A stretch of DNA of 64,000 nucleotides from Methanotrichaceae archaeon (GCA_013178225.1 JABLXE010000008.1:53435-117434); one strand, 5' to 3'; positions 1 through 7,636 are shown, counted from the stretch's first letter. Notes: generated from the letters alone by a model not told the origin. Numbers and translations: made by a program.

Positions 1-2
1 TA

Positions 3-158
3 ATAGCAATCGGCGACACATTCGAGGAGTGTCGCAGAGATCTCATCGAAGTGATCGAGGAATGGATAGTAGCCCGCCTGCAATGGGGGTACTCGATCCC
101 ACCTATCGCAGGCCATACCATAGATTCCTCGAAGGAGCCCGTTGCAGTTGTCGAATAA
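3..158 (+). CDS. hicB: HicB-family antitoxin, C-terminal fragment (5' end outside window)
   Basis: The frame is already open at the window edge and encodes 51 residues, beginning IAIGDTFEECRRDL and followed by EVIEEWIVARLQWG. This matches the conserved C-terminal helix of HicB antitoxins (GDTxEEAxxNLxEVIEEWI). HicB neutralises the HicA mRNA interferase and usually autorepresses the operon. The start lies upstream of base 1. The stop codon overlaps the TTG start of the following HicA-type frame, the usual tight coupling of a hicBA pair. The family call comes from the short conserved stretch only. Confidence 0.7.
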   Translation: MAIGDTFEECRRDLIEVIEEWIVARLQWGYSIPPIAGHTIDSSKEPVAVVE

Positions 159-374
159 GCTCACTCCGATCACCAGGCGTGAACTTATCAAGAGACTGGC
201 GAGATTGGGATTTACGGGCCCGTATCCCGGCAAGAAACATAATCATATGGTAAGGAATGAAATTTTTGTAATAATCCCAAATCCCATCATAATGAAAAGA
301 TCAGCGTAAAGCTTCAGCTAATAATTCTCAGAGAGGCAGGAGTCAGCAGGGAAGAGTGGCTTTCTGCAGAATGA
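148..374 (+). pseudogene. hicA: HicA-type mRNA interferase toxin, frameshifted
   Basis: A TTG start at 148 opens a frame reading TPITRRELIKRLARLGFTGP, then a KKHNHMV segment and VIIPNP. This is the double-stranded-RNA-binding-like fold of HicA, with the catalytic His in the KHNHM region. The frame stops at 307-309. The rest of the family (KISVKLQLIILREAGVSREE, then WLSAE and a stop at 372-374) continues in another frame that joins at the A-run near 295-298. One extra A there would give a continuous toxin of about 75 residues. It is either a decayed toxin beside a surviving antitoxin or a one-base sequence error. Confidence 0.65.
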
Positions 375-463
375 GATTAAATTGTAAACATTTTAAGGAT
401 TTTGACTCTATTCTAGAGGTCAAGCAACGGATTTAAGTTTAATCAGCATTATTTGTTACATTT

Positions 464-1261
464 ATGAGAACGGCGAGATTCGTTCTATTATTCCTGGCCC
501 TGGCGCTGCTTTTTAACGCCGTATGTGCTCAGGAATACTGTCTGCTGCGAAAGCCGCAATTCATCTCCGATCCCTGTCCATGCTATAATTTCTATCTGGC
601 CAAAACCACAGGAAACGATGCCAGAGCGATGACGGACGGATTTTCCTGCTATGTCACCGATCTGGGTGCCCGTGAGGGATGGGAGGTAGATTCTGATTTC
701 GGAGGCCCGCATGACTGGACTTCAGGCGATGCGGCCATGGCTGTGGTCAGCCCTTATTATGATGACTACTACGGGTGCGACGACTGCCGCAGCGGAGGGG
801 ACGGCGGAGACGGCTCGGGTTCCGTGGGCACAGCAGGCAGTTACGCCAAGGGAGCGCTCCTGGTAGGTCCGGTCTCCATACCGGCAATAAGCACCACGCC
901 GACCGATGTCGGTGTTTTCCTGGAGAACGGCACGCCTTACATAGTGGTAGGGGAGGGCGAATGCAGCCTCTGGAGCGATAAAACTGATGGCGTTGATTCC
1001 TGCTTCGTCTATGCCCAGTGGAGAATCGGAGACGTGCCGCAGGTATGGGGCCAGCTCAAGCTGGTTGATCCAACGGTGCACCTCTCAGAGCTGATTGAAC
1101 AGCAGACTGGAGAGCCGCCCGTTTACAATCCGGCCCACGTTTATGAGGCGGTGGTGATCGGCGAAGGAAAGCCGCTGAAGGCCATGGTCCATGACGGAGG
1201 AGGCTACAGCGATAACAACGGCGAGCTTCAGATAAGCGTCTACGAGGCGATAGGAGGCTGA
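464..1261 (+). CDS. secreted protein of unknown function
   Basis: 265 residues. The N-terminus (MRTARFVLLFLALALLFNAV, then CAQ) is a clear Sec signal peptide with likely cleavage after Ala/Gln near residue 23. The mature part is rich in Cys, Gly, Asp and Tyr. It has a cysteine cluster around residues 25-45, a low-complexity acidic Gly/Asp stretch near 105-122 and a further Cys pair near 168-182. No catalytic motif is recognised. An AT-rich TATA-like element (ATTTAAGTTT, 431-440) lies about 30 bases before the ATG, so the message may be nearly leaderless. It stands alone between two HicB loci. Surface or extracellular location is inferred from the signal peptide. Confidence 0.75.
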   Translation: MRTARFVLLFLALALLFNAVCAQEYCLLRKPQFISDPCPCYNFYLAKTTGNDARAMTDGFSCYVTDLGAREGWEVDSDFGGPHDWTSGDAAMAVVSPYYDDYYGCDDCRSGGDGGDGSGSVGTAGSYAKGALLVGPVSIPAISTTPTDVGVFLENGTPYIVVGEGECSLWSDKTDGVDSCFVYAQWRIGDVPQVWGQLKLVDPTVHLSELIEQQTGEPPVYNPAHVYEAVVIGEGKPLKAMVHDGGGYSDNNGELQISVYEAIGG

Positions 1262-1342
1262 TCAATAACCGTTTATGAAAGTAATGTTAATTTCTTTTTA
1301 AAATGGAAGCTTCTCAGGCCAGACCTTCCCACAGCTCCACTT

Positions 1343-1528
1343 TTAATGAACAGGCATCTCTCGACCGATCTCCTTTGCTGTCATCAGCCAGAGCTGCATG
1401 GCAATCTTGACTTCTTTTAGCGCTCGCTCTTCCGTCTCGCCGAAGGCTGAACAGCCCGGCAGCTCCGGAACAACGGCAATGAATCCCTTGTCATCTTCGC
1501 TGTAGAAGATCTCAATTGCGTACATCAC
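1343..1528 (-). CDS. HicB-like antitoxin-domain protein
   Basis: 61 residues starting MMYAIEIFYSEDDKGFIAVV and continuing PELPGCSAFGETEERALKEV, the RNase-H-like HicB_like core (EDxGFxAxxPELPGCxAxGxTxEEAL). It is short and lacks a C-terminal DNA-binding domain, as in many solitary archaeal members. Its usual role is to neutralise a HicA RNase. No intact HicA is visible beside it: the preceding small frame on the same strand (1549-1746) is not recognisably HicA. It is the second HicB-type gene within 1.5 kb. Confidence 0.8.
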   Translation of the reverse strand: MMYAIEIFYSEDDKGFIAVVPELPGCSAFGETEERALKEVKIAMQLWLMTAKEIGREMPVH

Positions 1529-1548
1529 TCCACCAGGAGGTTATATTT

Positions 1549-1746
1549 TCAATGACTTTTATTAACTGCTTGACCCGATAAGCCTTTATCCGTCTGGCTT
1601 CGTTCTGGAAATTTAGGATCTCCTCTCTTGAAAATAGACTCGATGGCTACCAGCGCTTTTCCGAGTCTGAACGTCAACATCTTCTGCAATTGATAGACCT
1701 TGCAAACCGTACCCTCTTTGGAATAGAATTGTCTCCTCCCCTTCAC
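1549..1746 (-). CDS. small unknown ORF upstream of HicB-like gene, possibly frameshifted
   Basis: 65 codons beginning MKGRRQFYSKEGTVCKVYQL, ending 20 bases before the HicB-like start on the same strand. No family is recognised. After DPKF the sequence becomes less protein-like in this frame, whereas the next frame gives QNEARRIKAYRVKQLIKVIE, a plausible amphipathic helix that would run into the start of the HicB-like gene. A one-base indel near 1603-1606 could therefore have split a longer protein. It might be the partner of the antitoxin, but that is speculation. Confidence 0.3.
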   Translation of the reverse strand: MKGRRQFYSKEGTVCKVYQLQKMLTFRLGKALVAIESIFKRGDPKFPERSQTDKGLSGQAVNKSH

Positions 1747-1828
1747 TGGGCCGTGATGTCTTCAAAAAACCAATGAATTTAAAAATTTCAAGGTTTAGCT
1801 GGAATTGTCAAATGCAAGAAATTTCAGG

Positions 1829-1930
1829 TGCCGGGGGCGGGATTCGAGCCCGCGACTTCGAGATGTCTCAGGCGCGTATCTTCCAATTACCCTATGAGTC
1901 TCGCGCCCTAACCAGCTAGGCCACCCCGGC
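1829..1930 (-). tRNA. tRNA-Met (CAT), elongator, with 28-nt intron
   Basis: The complementary strand folds as a full tRNA: acceptor GCCGGGG/CCCCGGC with discriminator A, a D arm containing GGCCTAGCTGGTTAGGGC, and a T arm with loop TTCGAAT. The anticodon stem is CGAGA/TCTCG with anticodon CAT. The anticodon loop is interrupted after position 37 by 28 bases (1865-1892), the canonical archaeal intron site removed by the splicing endonuclease. The body matches elongator tRNA-Met rather than initiator or Ile2. The 3' CCA is not encoded. Confidence 0.9.
1865..1892 (-). other. tRNA-Met intron
   Basis: These 28 bases lie between nucleotides 37 and 38 of the tRNA. Removing them restores a seven-base anticodon loop (CTCATAA) closed by CGAGA/TCTCG. 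Position and length fit archaeal bulge-helix-bulge introns. The exact boundaries are inferred from restoring the loop. Confidence 0.75.
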
Positions 1931-2033
1931 GCAGCAAATTCCCTCAGCAGAATGGTTACATAAGGTTTTTGCTTCGCAGGACGGAGAGCGAAGCAATCTT
2001 CTTAAATGAAGCCCCAAATCAGCCTGAGTTTCT

Positions 2034-3230
2034 ATGCCCTCCGATATCTCCGGCACGGTGAGCGATTCGCTCTCCGGCAAAGTCATAGTGGTAGGCGTCA
2101 CCGGCTCCATAGCCGCTGTGCGCGTGATAGACCTGATTCGCGACCTCCTGCGCCGCGGTGCGGAAGTGCACTGTGTGGCCAGCCCCGCCGCCCGCCAGAT
2201 CCTGCACCCCTGGGCGCTCGAATATGCCTCCTCCCAGCCGGTCATAACCGAGATCACCGGCCGGGTGGAGCATGTGGAGTTCTGCGGCGTGGGCGGCCGG
2301 GCCGACCTGCTGCTGATCGCGCCGGCCACCGCCAACACCATCGGCAAAATGGCCTGCGGAATTGACGACACACCGGTCACCACCTTCGCCACCACCGCTC
2401 TGGGGAGCGGAAAGCCGGTGATGGTGGTCCCGGCCATGCACGAGGCCATGTACTGCCACCCAGCTGTGATCCGCAACCTGCAGGCCCTGCGGGAGATGGG
2501 CGTGGTCCTGGTGGACCCGAGAATCGAGGAAGGAAAGGCCAAGATCGCCGAGAACGGGAGGGTGGTCCTGGCGGTGGAGAGGCTTCTTGGAAAGGGCGAC
2601 CTTTTGGGCAAGAAGATCCTGATCACCAGCGGATCTACCGCCGAGAAGGTGGACCCCATCAGAATCCTCACCAACCGGGCCTCGGGAAAGACCGGAATCG
2701 AGATCGCGCTCGAAGCCTACCGGCGGGGGGCAGAGGTAACTGTGGTTCACCGCTTCCCGCAGGACCTGCCCGTCTCCCAGGTCTACGCCGAGTCGGCCCA
2801 GGAGATGCTGGATGCGGTGATGTCCGAGCTTTCCCGCGGCTACCATGCACTGATCAGTGTGGCGGCTGTAGCCGACTACACCCTGGACCCCTACCAGGAG
2901 AAAATCAAGTCCGGCCAGGATCTGATGCTGCGGCTGCACCCCACCCAGAAGATCGTGAAGGCGGTGCGGGCCGCCTACCCCGACCTGAAGCTGGTCGGCT
3001 TCAAGGCCGAGACCCACATCTCAGATGATGAGCTGGTGAGAAGGGCCAGGGATTCCATGCGGGCCTCAGGCCTGGACCTGATGGTGGCCAACGACGTGGG
3101 CTCCGGCGGAATGGGGTCGGATGAGAACCGGGTGCTGATAATTAGCGAAGGCGGACTCCGGTCGCAGGTCCAGGGAGCAAAGAGCCTGATTGCCCGCCGG
3201 GTAATCGACGCGCTGGTCGAGGTGCTATGA
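2034..3230 (+). CDS. coaBC: bifunctional phosphopantothenoylcysteine decarboxylase / phosphopantothenate-cysteine ligase
   Basis: 398 residues, typical for CoaBC. Residues about 15-180 are the FMN-dependent CoaC decarboxylase: VGVTGSIAAVRVIDL at the start, a catalytic-type His in GRVEHVEF, and the substrate/flavin loop APATANTIGKMACGIDDT. From about residue 190 the CoaB ligase follows with KILITSGSTAEKVDPIRILT and NRASGKTG, and later AVADY and KIKSG. The enzyme converts 4'-phosphopantothenate plus Cys to 4'-phosphopantetheine in the cytosol. Its stop overlaps the next ATG (ATGA), so it is translationally coupled to pantoate kinase and phosphopantothenate synthetase. Together the three genes cover pantoate to 4'-phosphopantetheine. 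Confidence 0.95.
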   Translation: MPSDISGTVSDSLSGKVIVVGVTGSIAAVRVIDLIRDLLRRGAEVHCVASPAARQILHPWALEYASSQPVITEITGRVEHVEFCGVGGRADLLLIAPATANTIGKMACGIDDTPVTTFATTALGSGKPVMVVPAMHEAMYCHPAVIRNLQALREMGVVLVDPRIEEGKAKIAENGRVVLAVERLLGKGDLLGKKILITSGSTAEKVDPIRILTNRASGKTGIEIALEAYRRGAEVTVVHRFPQDLPVSQVYAESAQEMLDAVMSELSRGYHALISVAAVADYTLDPYQEKIKSGQDLMLRLHPTQKIVKAVRAAYPDLKLVGFKAETHISDDELVRRARDSMRASGLDLMVANDVGSGGMGSDENRVLIISEGGLRSQVQGAKSLIARRVIDALVEVL

Positions 3231-4057
3231 AGGCCTTCGTTCCCTCGCACATCACCGGATTCTTCGCCGCCCATCGAAAGAGCGATCCCCTGGAGTCCGG
3301 GTCCGTCGGCTGCGGGCTCAATTTGTGCCTGGGAGCCACGACCACCGTTGAGAGGTCGGAGGAAACGGTGATCCTGCTAAACGGCCTCCCCAACCAGGCT
3401 CCAGTTAGCCGAATGGTGGTGGAGAGCCTGGCCCCATGCCCGGTGGTCGTGGACACCCGCCTCCCCATGCCGGAGGGCGCGGGCTTTGGCGCCAGCGGAG
3501 CCGGGGCTCTTGGCTGCGCCTATGCCCTCAATGCCTGTTTTGATCTGGGGCTCACCTGCAACCAGGCTGCGGCTGTGGCCCACAGGGCAGAGGTGACGTG
3601 CAGAACCGGCCTCGGGGACGTGATCGCCCAGAACACCGGCGGCCTGGTCATCCGTCTTCAGCCCGGCGCACCGGGACGGGGGGTGGTTGACCGGATACCG
3701 ACACCGCCCCTGCCGGTTCACTATGTGGTGCGGGGACCAATCTCCACCAGCGAGGTCCTCTCCGACGAAGCCCTCATGAGGTCCGTGAACCGCTTGGGTG
3801 AGCGCTGCCTGAAGGCGCTCTTGAAGAGGCCCACGCTGCCGGAGTTCATGCGGCTGTCCCGGCTCTTTGCCACCGAGACCGGCCTGGCGCGACCGTGGGC
3901 CGTGGAGGCCATGGAGGCTGTAGAGGCCGGAGGAGGCCAGGCCAGCATGATCATGCTGGGCGATGCCATCTTCTCCTTCGGAGCAAAAGAGGCGCTGCAG
4001 GAGTTTGGAGAAGTGAAGACCACAATGGTATCAGAGAGGGGAGCAAGCCTTGACTGA
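3227..4057 (+). CDS. pantoate kinase (archaeal GHMP-family)
   Basis: 276 residues opening MKAFVPSHITGFFAAHRKSD and then SGSVGCGLNLCLGATTTVE, characteristic of archaeal pantoate kinase. The GHMP nucleotide-binding loop is MPEGAGFGASGAGALG around residues 82-97. It phosphorylates pantoate to 4-phosphopantoate, the archaeal replacement for the bacterial PanC-then-CoaA order. It overlaps coaBC by ATGA, and its 3' end overlaps the synthetase start by eight bases. The context makes the assignment firm. Confidence 0.93.
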   Translation: MKAFVPSHITGFFAAHRKSDPLESGSVGCGLNLCLGATTTVERSEETVILLNGLPNQAPVSRMVVESLAPCPVVVDTRLPMPEGAGFGASGAGALGCAYALNACFDLGLTCNQAAAVAHRAEVTCRTGLGDVIAQNTGGLVIRLQPGAPGRGVVDRIPTPPLPVHYVVRGPISTSEVLSDEALMRSVNRLGERCLKALLKRPTLPEFMRLSRLFATETGLARPWAVEAMEAVEAGGGQASMIMLGDAIFSFGAKEALQEFGEVKTTMVSERGASLD

Positions 4058-4808
4058 AATTCCCAGGAGCCACCCACGTTACGCGTCCCTGGTGGCCCGA
4101 GAGCGGGTGGCAGATGGCGTAAAGAAGGGCCTTACCAGCACCCAGGGGCTGATTGCCCAGGGTCGGGGAGAGGCCTTTGATTATCTGCTGGGAGAGAGGA
4201 CCACTCCCTCCGCAGCCGAGGCGGAGAAAGCTGCTGCGGCCATGCTGCTGCTGGCAGAGCGGCCTGCCCTGAGCGTAAACGGAAACGTGGCCGCGCTGGT
4301 CCCGGAAGAGATGGTAGAATTGGCCTGGGCGCTGAACGTGCCTCTGGAGGTCAACCTCTTTCACAGGACCGAGGAGCGGGTGGGAAAGATCGCCCGGCTG
4401 CTGCGAGAGCAGGGCGCGGTCCGGGTGCTGGGCGAAGAGCCCGATACATCCGTTCCAGGACTGGATCACGCCCGGGCCCTGGCCACGCGTGGAGGAATTT
4501 ACGACGCCGATGTGGTGCTGATCCCGCTGGAGGATGGAGACCGCTGCGAGGCCCTGGTGGCCATGGGCAAAAAAGTGATAGCTATCGACCTCAACCCCCT
4601 GGCCAGGACCTCTCGCAAGGCCACTATCAGCATTGTGGACAACATCGTGAGGGCGGTTCCGAACCTCACCGCTGCCGTCAGGGAGCTGTCGCAGACCGGT
4701 CCCGAGCAGCTGCAGGAGATCCTGGACAGCTATGACAATGCCAGCGTGCTGCGAAGAAGCGTGCAGGAGATGATGTCTCATCTGCAGGCGCAGTTTCGGG
4801 AAGAATGA
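4050..4808 (+). CDS. 4-phosphopantoate--beta-alanine ligase (phosphopantothenate synthetase)
   Basis: 252 residues beginning MTEIPRSHPRYASLVARERV and ADGVKKGLTSTQGLIAQGRG, followed by LSVNGNVAAL. This is the signature of the archaeal phosphopantothenate synthetase family. It joins 4-phosphopantoate to beta-alanine with ATP. Typical segments further on are VNLFHRTEERV, DTSVPGLDHARALA, IPLEDGDRCEALV and IDLNPLARTSRKATI. As third gene of a coupled operon it completes the archaeal route to 4'-phosphopantothenate, which coaBC then processes. Confidence 0.94.
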   Translation: MTEIPRSHPRYASLVARERVADGVKKGLTSTQGLIAQGRGEAFDYLLGERTTPSAAEAEKAAAAMLLLAERPALSVNGNVAALVPEEMVELAWALNVPLEVNLFHRTEERVGKIARLLREQGAVRVLGEEPDTSVPGLDHARALATRGGIYDADVVLIPLEDGDRCEALVAMGKKVIAIDLNPLARTSRKATISIVDNIVRAVPNLTAAVRELSQTGPEQLQEILDSYDNASVLRRSVQEMMSHLQAQFREE

Positions 4809-4854
4809 AGAGAAACGCCCCCCCAATCATGGATCACCGCCCTAGCCGCCGCAT

Positions 4855-5676
4855 TTATCCTCTGGACCGGGCCGCCTTCTGCACGCTCTGGTCCGGGTCC
4901 TGAGCCAGACGCTCTACAACCGAGCTGGGAGTAGTTGGATTCTGGGCCACAGCTTCGCGGACTTTCCAGGACCAGTGACCGGAAAGATCTTCGAGAACGC
5001 CGGGATCGGTCCTGGGATTCTGGGCTACTGCCTGGCGCACTTCCCAGCTCCGCTCCTGCGAGAGGGACTGCAAGACCTCCGGCGGAGTCCTGGGACCCCT
5101 GGCCACCGAGACCCTGACGTCGGTTACGCGGTCGGATGCCAGATAGCCCAGAAGCTCCAGCGAGGTTGCGGGATTGCAGGCCACCTTGTCCCTCACCAGC
5201 CAGCTCACGTCTCGGGACAGCTTGAAGAGCCATTCGGAGGCCGCCTTTGGATTGCCGGCAACCGCAGCTCGAACGTGCTCGTCCCGGTCTGCAGACAGAA
5301 ACTGCAGCACCGCGGTGGGAGCGCTGGTGTTTTTGGCCACAGCCTCCCTCACCGGGAAGCGGTTCTTGTCCAGAGAGTAGTCGAAGTCCATCATCTCATC
5401 ACCGGCCAGTTCCTCCAGAACCGCCTCTGGTGTGTGGGGATTGTTGGCCACTGCCGCGCGCACAAAGCCACTGCTGTCGCGCGAGAGCTGGTTCAGCAAC
5501 TCCTGAGGTGCGCCGGGATTGCCGGCTACTGCCTCCCTCACCCACTGCACTTCATCTCTGCCCAGTTTTCTGAGAACCTCCTCTGGTGCAGAAGTGTCCC
5601 ATCCGGCCCGGCGGCGAAGGTGCCAGTCCCGGGACCCGGAGAGTTCCTCCGCCGTTACATCCTTGTCTTCCTGCAT
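4855..5676 (-). CDS. leucine-rich-repeat-variant (LRV-type) solenoid protein
   Basis: About 273 residues built almost entirely from units of roughly 24 residues with the pattern VRxAVAxNPxTPxxVLxxLSxD; ten or so are visible. One copy carries an insertion (MMDFDYSLDKNRF). This is the leucine-rich repeat variant fold, an alpha/3-10 superhelix, normally a protein-interaction scaffold. The ATG at 5676 has a better upstream GAGGGTAGG than the TTG at 5697. It lies about 40 bases downstream of the Vms1-like factor on the same strand, so the two are probably co-transcribed. No signal peptide, so cytosolic. The partner is unknown. Confidence 0.85.
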   Translation of the reverse strand: MQEDKDVTAEELSGSRDWHLRRRAGWDTSAPEEVLRKLGRDEVQWVREAVAGNPGAPQELLNQLSRDSSGFVRAAVANNPHTPEAVLEELAGDEMMDFDYSLDKNRFPVREAVAKNTSAPTAVLQFLSADRDEHVRAAVAGNPKAASEWLFKLSRDVSWLVRDKVACNPATSLELLGYLASDRVTDVRVSVARGPRTPPEVLQSLSQERSWEVRQAVAQNPRTDPGVLEDLSGHWSWKVREAVAQNPTTPSSVVERLAQDPDQSVQKAARSRG

Positions 5677-5719
5677 CCTACCCTCGTTTTCCGGCAACTA
5701 TCTCCCTGCAACATCTTTC

Positions 5720-6655
5720 TCAGGCCCGGTAGCAGATGAAGCTGTAGGCATCCTCCAGGACCTGCTCCGGCCTTCTCAGATCGTGCCTCTCCAGCCGCCT
5801 CTCCACCACAGGGAGGCCCAGGGCGGGCGATATCTGCCTGGTGAGGGAGGAGTCTCCACCCAGAACCACGTACCTGGCCACGGATGAATACTTCTTCGAA
5901 AAGGCCGACCATTGCTTCAACACTGCCTCCAGATGGTTCTTTATGTCCTCTTCGCGCAGCCGCTCAAACCTCTTCTGGGAAAAACCGCCCTTTGAATGCT
6001 TCTCCTTTACCTGGTTTGAGACGACCTCCATCTCCTCAAAGCCGCCACTTCCCAGGGCCATTCCCATCAGAGTATCTCCGGCATGGGCGGACACGATGAG
6101 CACCGGGGTCTCCGTGATCTCCTTCATGGATTGCAGCTGAAATCGCCCTCCCAGGGACAATGCCGCGTCCTGTAGGGGAAAGGGCGGCACCAGCAAAAGC
6201 GTGAAGAGCGTGGGACAGCTCAGGACCATCCCGCCCCGCCCGGAATCGATGAATGAAAGGAGCTTCCTGGCCTGGTAAGGGAGATCCGGGGGCAGGTTTT
6301 CGGCATTTGGAAGATAAGCAGTGAGCAGATCCTCGTAAGGGGAGACCAGGGCCTCCAGCCTCTTTTCCAGCCTTTCGAAATCCCGCGGGGACAGTTTCTC
6401 GCCCAGAGTGCGTTTCTCATCCAGCCTTTCGGAAGCGGACGGTGGCGGAGCCTGGACTGTGGCTGCCGCCTTCTGTTCAGCGGCTTTCAGGGCTAAATTG
6501 GCCTCCTGATAGGAGTGGCTTAGCTTTTTGATCTTCTCCTCACGCTTTTCCAGAGTGCGCAAGAGGTCATCCCTGTCACGCTCCAGCTCCTGTAAACGGG
6601 CTTGCAGCTCCGCCACCTGATCTTCCAGCTTCTTCTTGCCGAAGATGTCCACCAT
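5720..6655 (-). CDS. Vms1/eRF1-like (VLRF1) release-factor homologue with N-terminal coiled coil
   Basis: About 311 residues. Residues roughly 5-65 form a strong coiled coil (LEDQVAELQARLQELERDRD). A spacer with Ala/Pro follows, then an eRF1-domain-2-like region ending in the catalytic loop KGGFSQKRFERLREEDI. The GGxSQ-R-F pattern defines Vms1/ANKZF1-type peptidyl-tRNA cleaving domains, which release nascent chains from stalled large subunits. The final third (YVVLGGDSSLTRQI) resembles the domain-3 fold. The ATG at 6655 is preferred because MVDIFGKKK opens the coiled coil. It sits next to an LRV scaffold gene and tRNA-Arg. Family membership is confident, the exact substrate is inferred. A second such factor is at 62308. 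Confidence 0.8.
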   Translation of the reverse strand: MVDIFGKKKLEDQVAELQARLQELERDRDDLLRTLEKREEKIKKLSHSYQEANLALKAAEQKAAATVQAPPPSASERLDEKRTLGEKLSPRDFERLEKRLEALVSPYEDLLTAYLPNAENLPPDLPYQARKLLSFIDSGRGGMVLSCPTLFTLLLVPPFPLQDAALSLGGRFQLQSMKEITETPVLIVSAHAGDTLMGMALGSGGFEEMEVVSNQVKEKHSKGGFSQKRFERLREEDIKNHLEAVLKQWSAFSKKYSSVARYVVLGGDSSLTRQISPALGLPVVERRLERHDLRRPEQVLEDAYSFICYRA

Positions 6656-6765
6656 AAGGCTCACTTCCCACACTGCATCGGCCTTAAGGGCAATAACTCT
6701 TTTTCTGCCATTGCGGAAAAAAGCGGGATATCGGGTGAGAAAGATGGACCAAAAAGGAGATTGAG

Positions 6766-6855
6766 CGGACTCGCTGGGACTCGAACCCAGGTCAGCGGGT
6801 ATCTCCGATCAGAGATCTCCGAAGCCCGCTAGGATGTCCTCTACCCTACGAGCCC
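6766..6855 (-). tRNA. tRNA-Arg (TCG) with 18-nt intron
   Basis: The minus strand gives acceptor GGGCTCG/CGAGTCC (one G-U pair) with discriminator G. The D arm contains GGTAGAGGACATCC and the T arm is CTGGG/CCCAG with loop TTCGAGT. The anticodon stem GCGGG/CCCGC closes a loop with anticodon TCG, interrupted after position 37 by 18 bases (6801-6818). G73 and anticodon TCG indicate tRNA-Arg. CCA is not encoded. Confidence 0.88.
6801..6818 (-). other. tRNA-Arg intron
   Basis: Removing these 18 bases at the canonical 37/38 site restores the seven-base loop CTTCGGA. The intron contains a short self-complementary core (AGATCTCTGATCGGAGAT), compatible with a minimal bulge-helix-bulge. Boundaries are inferred from the restored loop. 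Confidence 0.7.
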
Positions 6856-7084
6856 AACCGGACTATGATCTGAGCATCTCTCCTATTAACCTTTCCAGCA
6901 AACCAATGCGCACCATGCCTGGAATTGACGATCGGCCAGACCGCATATTCGTGGTGAAAGCGAAGAAGATGCCCCAAGAGCATGATTCATGGCTGCAAAA
7001 GAAGATAATACCGGGTCAGGCCTTTGGTAATAGAGGATGCTCTGTCAAAAGAGTAATATGTTGATACCGCTATATAATATCTGG

Positions 7085-7411
7085 ATGAAGAATTCTCCAT
7101 TGGCCTGCCCGTTTGTGGCCAGGGAATGTCTGGGCAGAGGATGCCTGGCCTGGGACGGTTCGGGCTGCAGGCTGATTCCGAAAGCGGCAGAGAGCCCAAG
7201 CCCGTTTGAGCAGAAGCTCCGCAGCACCGCACCCCTCATGTACAGGACCCTTTTGGATCTGGTAAATGTCATGGAGGAGATCTCAAAGAGCTGCGGCAAA
7301 TGCGGTCCTGACCTGTGGAACTACTCCCAGCAGGCCAGAGCCAGCCTGCTGGACGAGCTGACCCGGGCTGAGCTGGCCGAGGTCGGCATCAGAGAGAGCG
7401 GGAAAGAGTAA
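7085..7411 (+). CDS. small cysteine-containing protein of unknown function
   Basis: 108 residues from the ATG at 7085; in-frame ATGs at 7037 and 7058 are alternatives and none has a convincing ribosome-binding site. The N-terminus has a compact Cys cluster (CPFVARECLGRGCLAWDGSG, then C) that could bind a metal. A helical middle follows with another pair (SCGKCG), then a charged C-terminus. No known family is recognised. It is followed after about 20 bases by a zinc-ribbon gene and a UPF0248 gene on the same strand, probably one operon of small cytosolic proteins. Confidence 0.6.
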   Translation: MKNSPLACPFVARECLGRGCLAWDGSGCRLIPKAAESPSPFEQKLRSTAPLMYRTLLDLVNVMEEISKSCGKCGPDLWNYSQQARASLLDELTRAELAEVGIRESGKE

Positions 7412-7431
7412 TACTTAAGGAGACACAAACG

Positions 7432-7593
7432 ATGGCCGGAACCAGGTTTCTTGTCGCCTGTCCCAGGTGCGGCTACACCGCCGAGGCCTGGACGGAAGAT
7501 GGCGTGACGGCCCAGGTGCGCTGCAAGATGTGCGGCTTTAGGGGGACTCTGCCTCATCCGGACCTCAAGGAACGGCCCTGGAGGACAATTTGA
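7432..7593 (+). CDS. small zinc-ribbon protein
   Basis: 53 codons: MAGTRFLVACPRCGYTAEAW, then a second knuckle CKMCGFRGTL. The spacing CPxCG...CxxCG is a typical zinc ribbon as found in many tiny archaeal proteins of unknown role. The start has AAGGAG about nine bases upstream. It lies between the Cys-cluster protein and the UPF0248 protein in the same direction. Function cannot be given beyond metal and probable nucleic-acid binding. Confidence 0.7.
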   Translation: MAGTRFLVACPRCGYTAEAWTEDGVTAQVRCKMCGFRGTLPHPDLKERPWRTI

Positions 7594-7636
7594 GATCTTG
7601 CCGGGAGACCCGGAAGACAGCCCTGCTGATGATAGG

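Noticed and set aside
2019..3017. 332-codon minus-strand frame antisense to coaBC
   Set aside because: Arises from GC-rich codon bias of coaBC; His/Gly-rich composition typical of antisense frames.
4975..5739. Long plus-strand open frame opposite the LRV and VLRF1 genes
   Set aside because: It mirrors the repeat coding on the minus strand; no family, no ribosome-binding site, and the minus-strand protein has clear repeats.
7058..7080. TATATAATAT as promoter of the Cys-cluster gene at 7085
   Set aside because: It lies only 5-14 bases before the ATG, too close for a TATA box.
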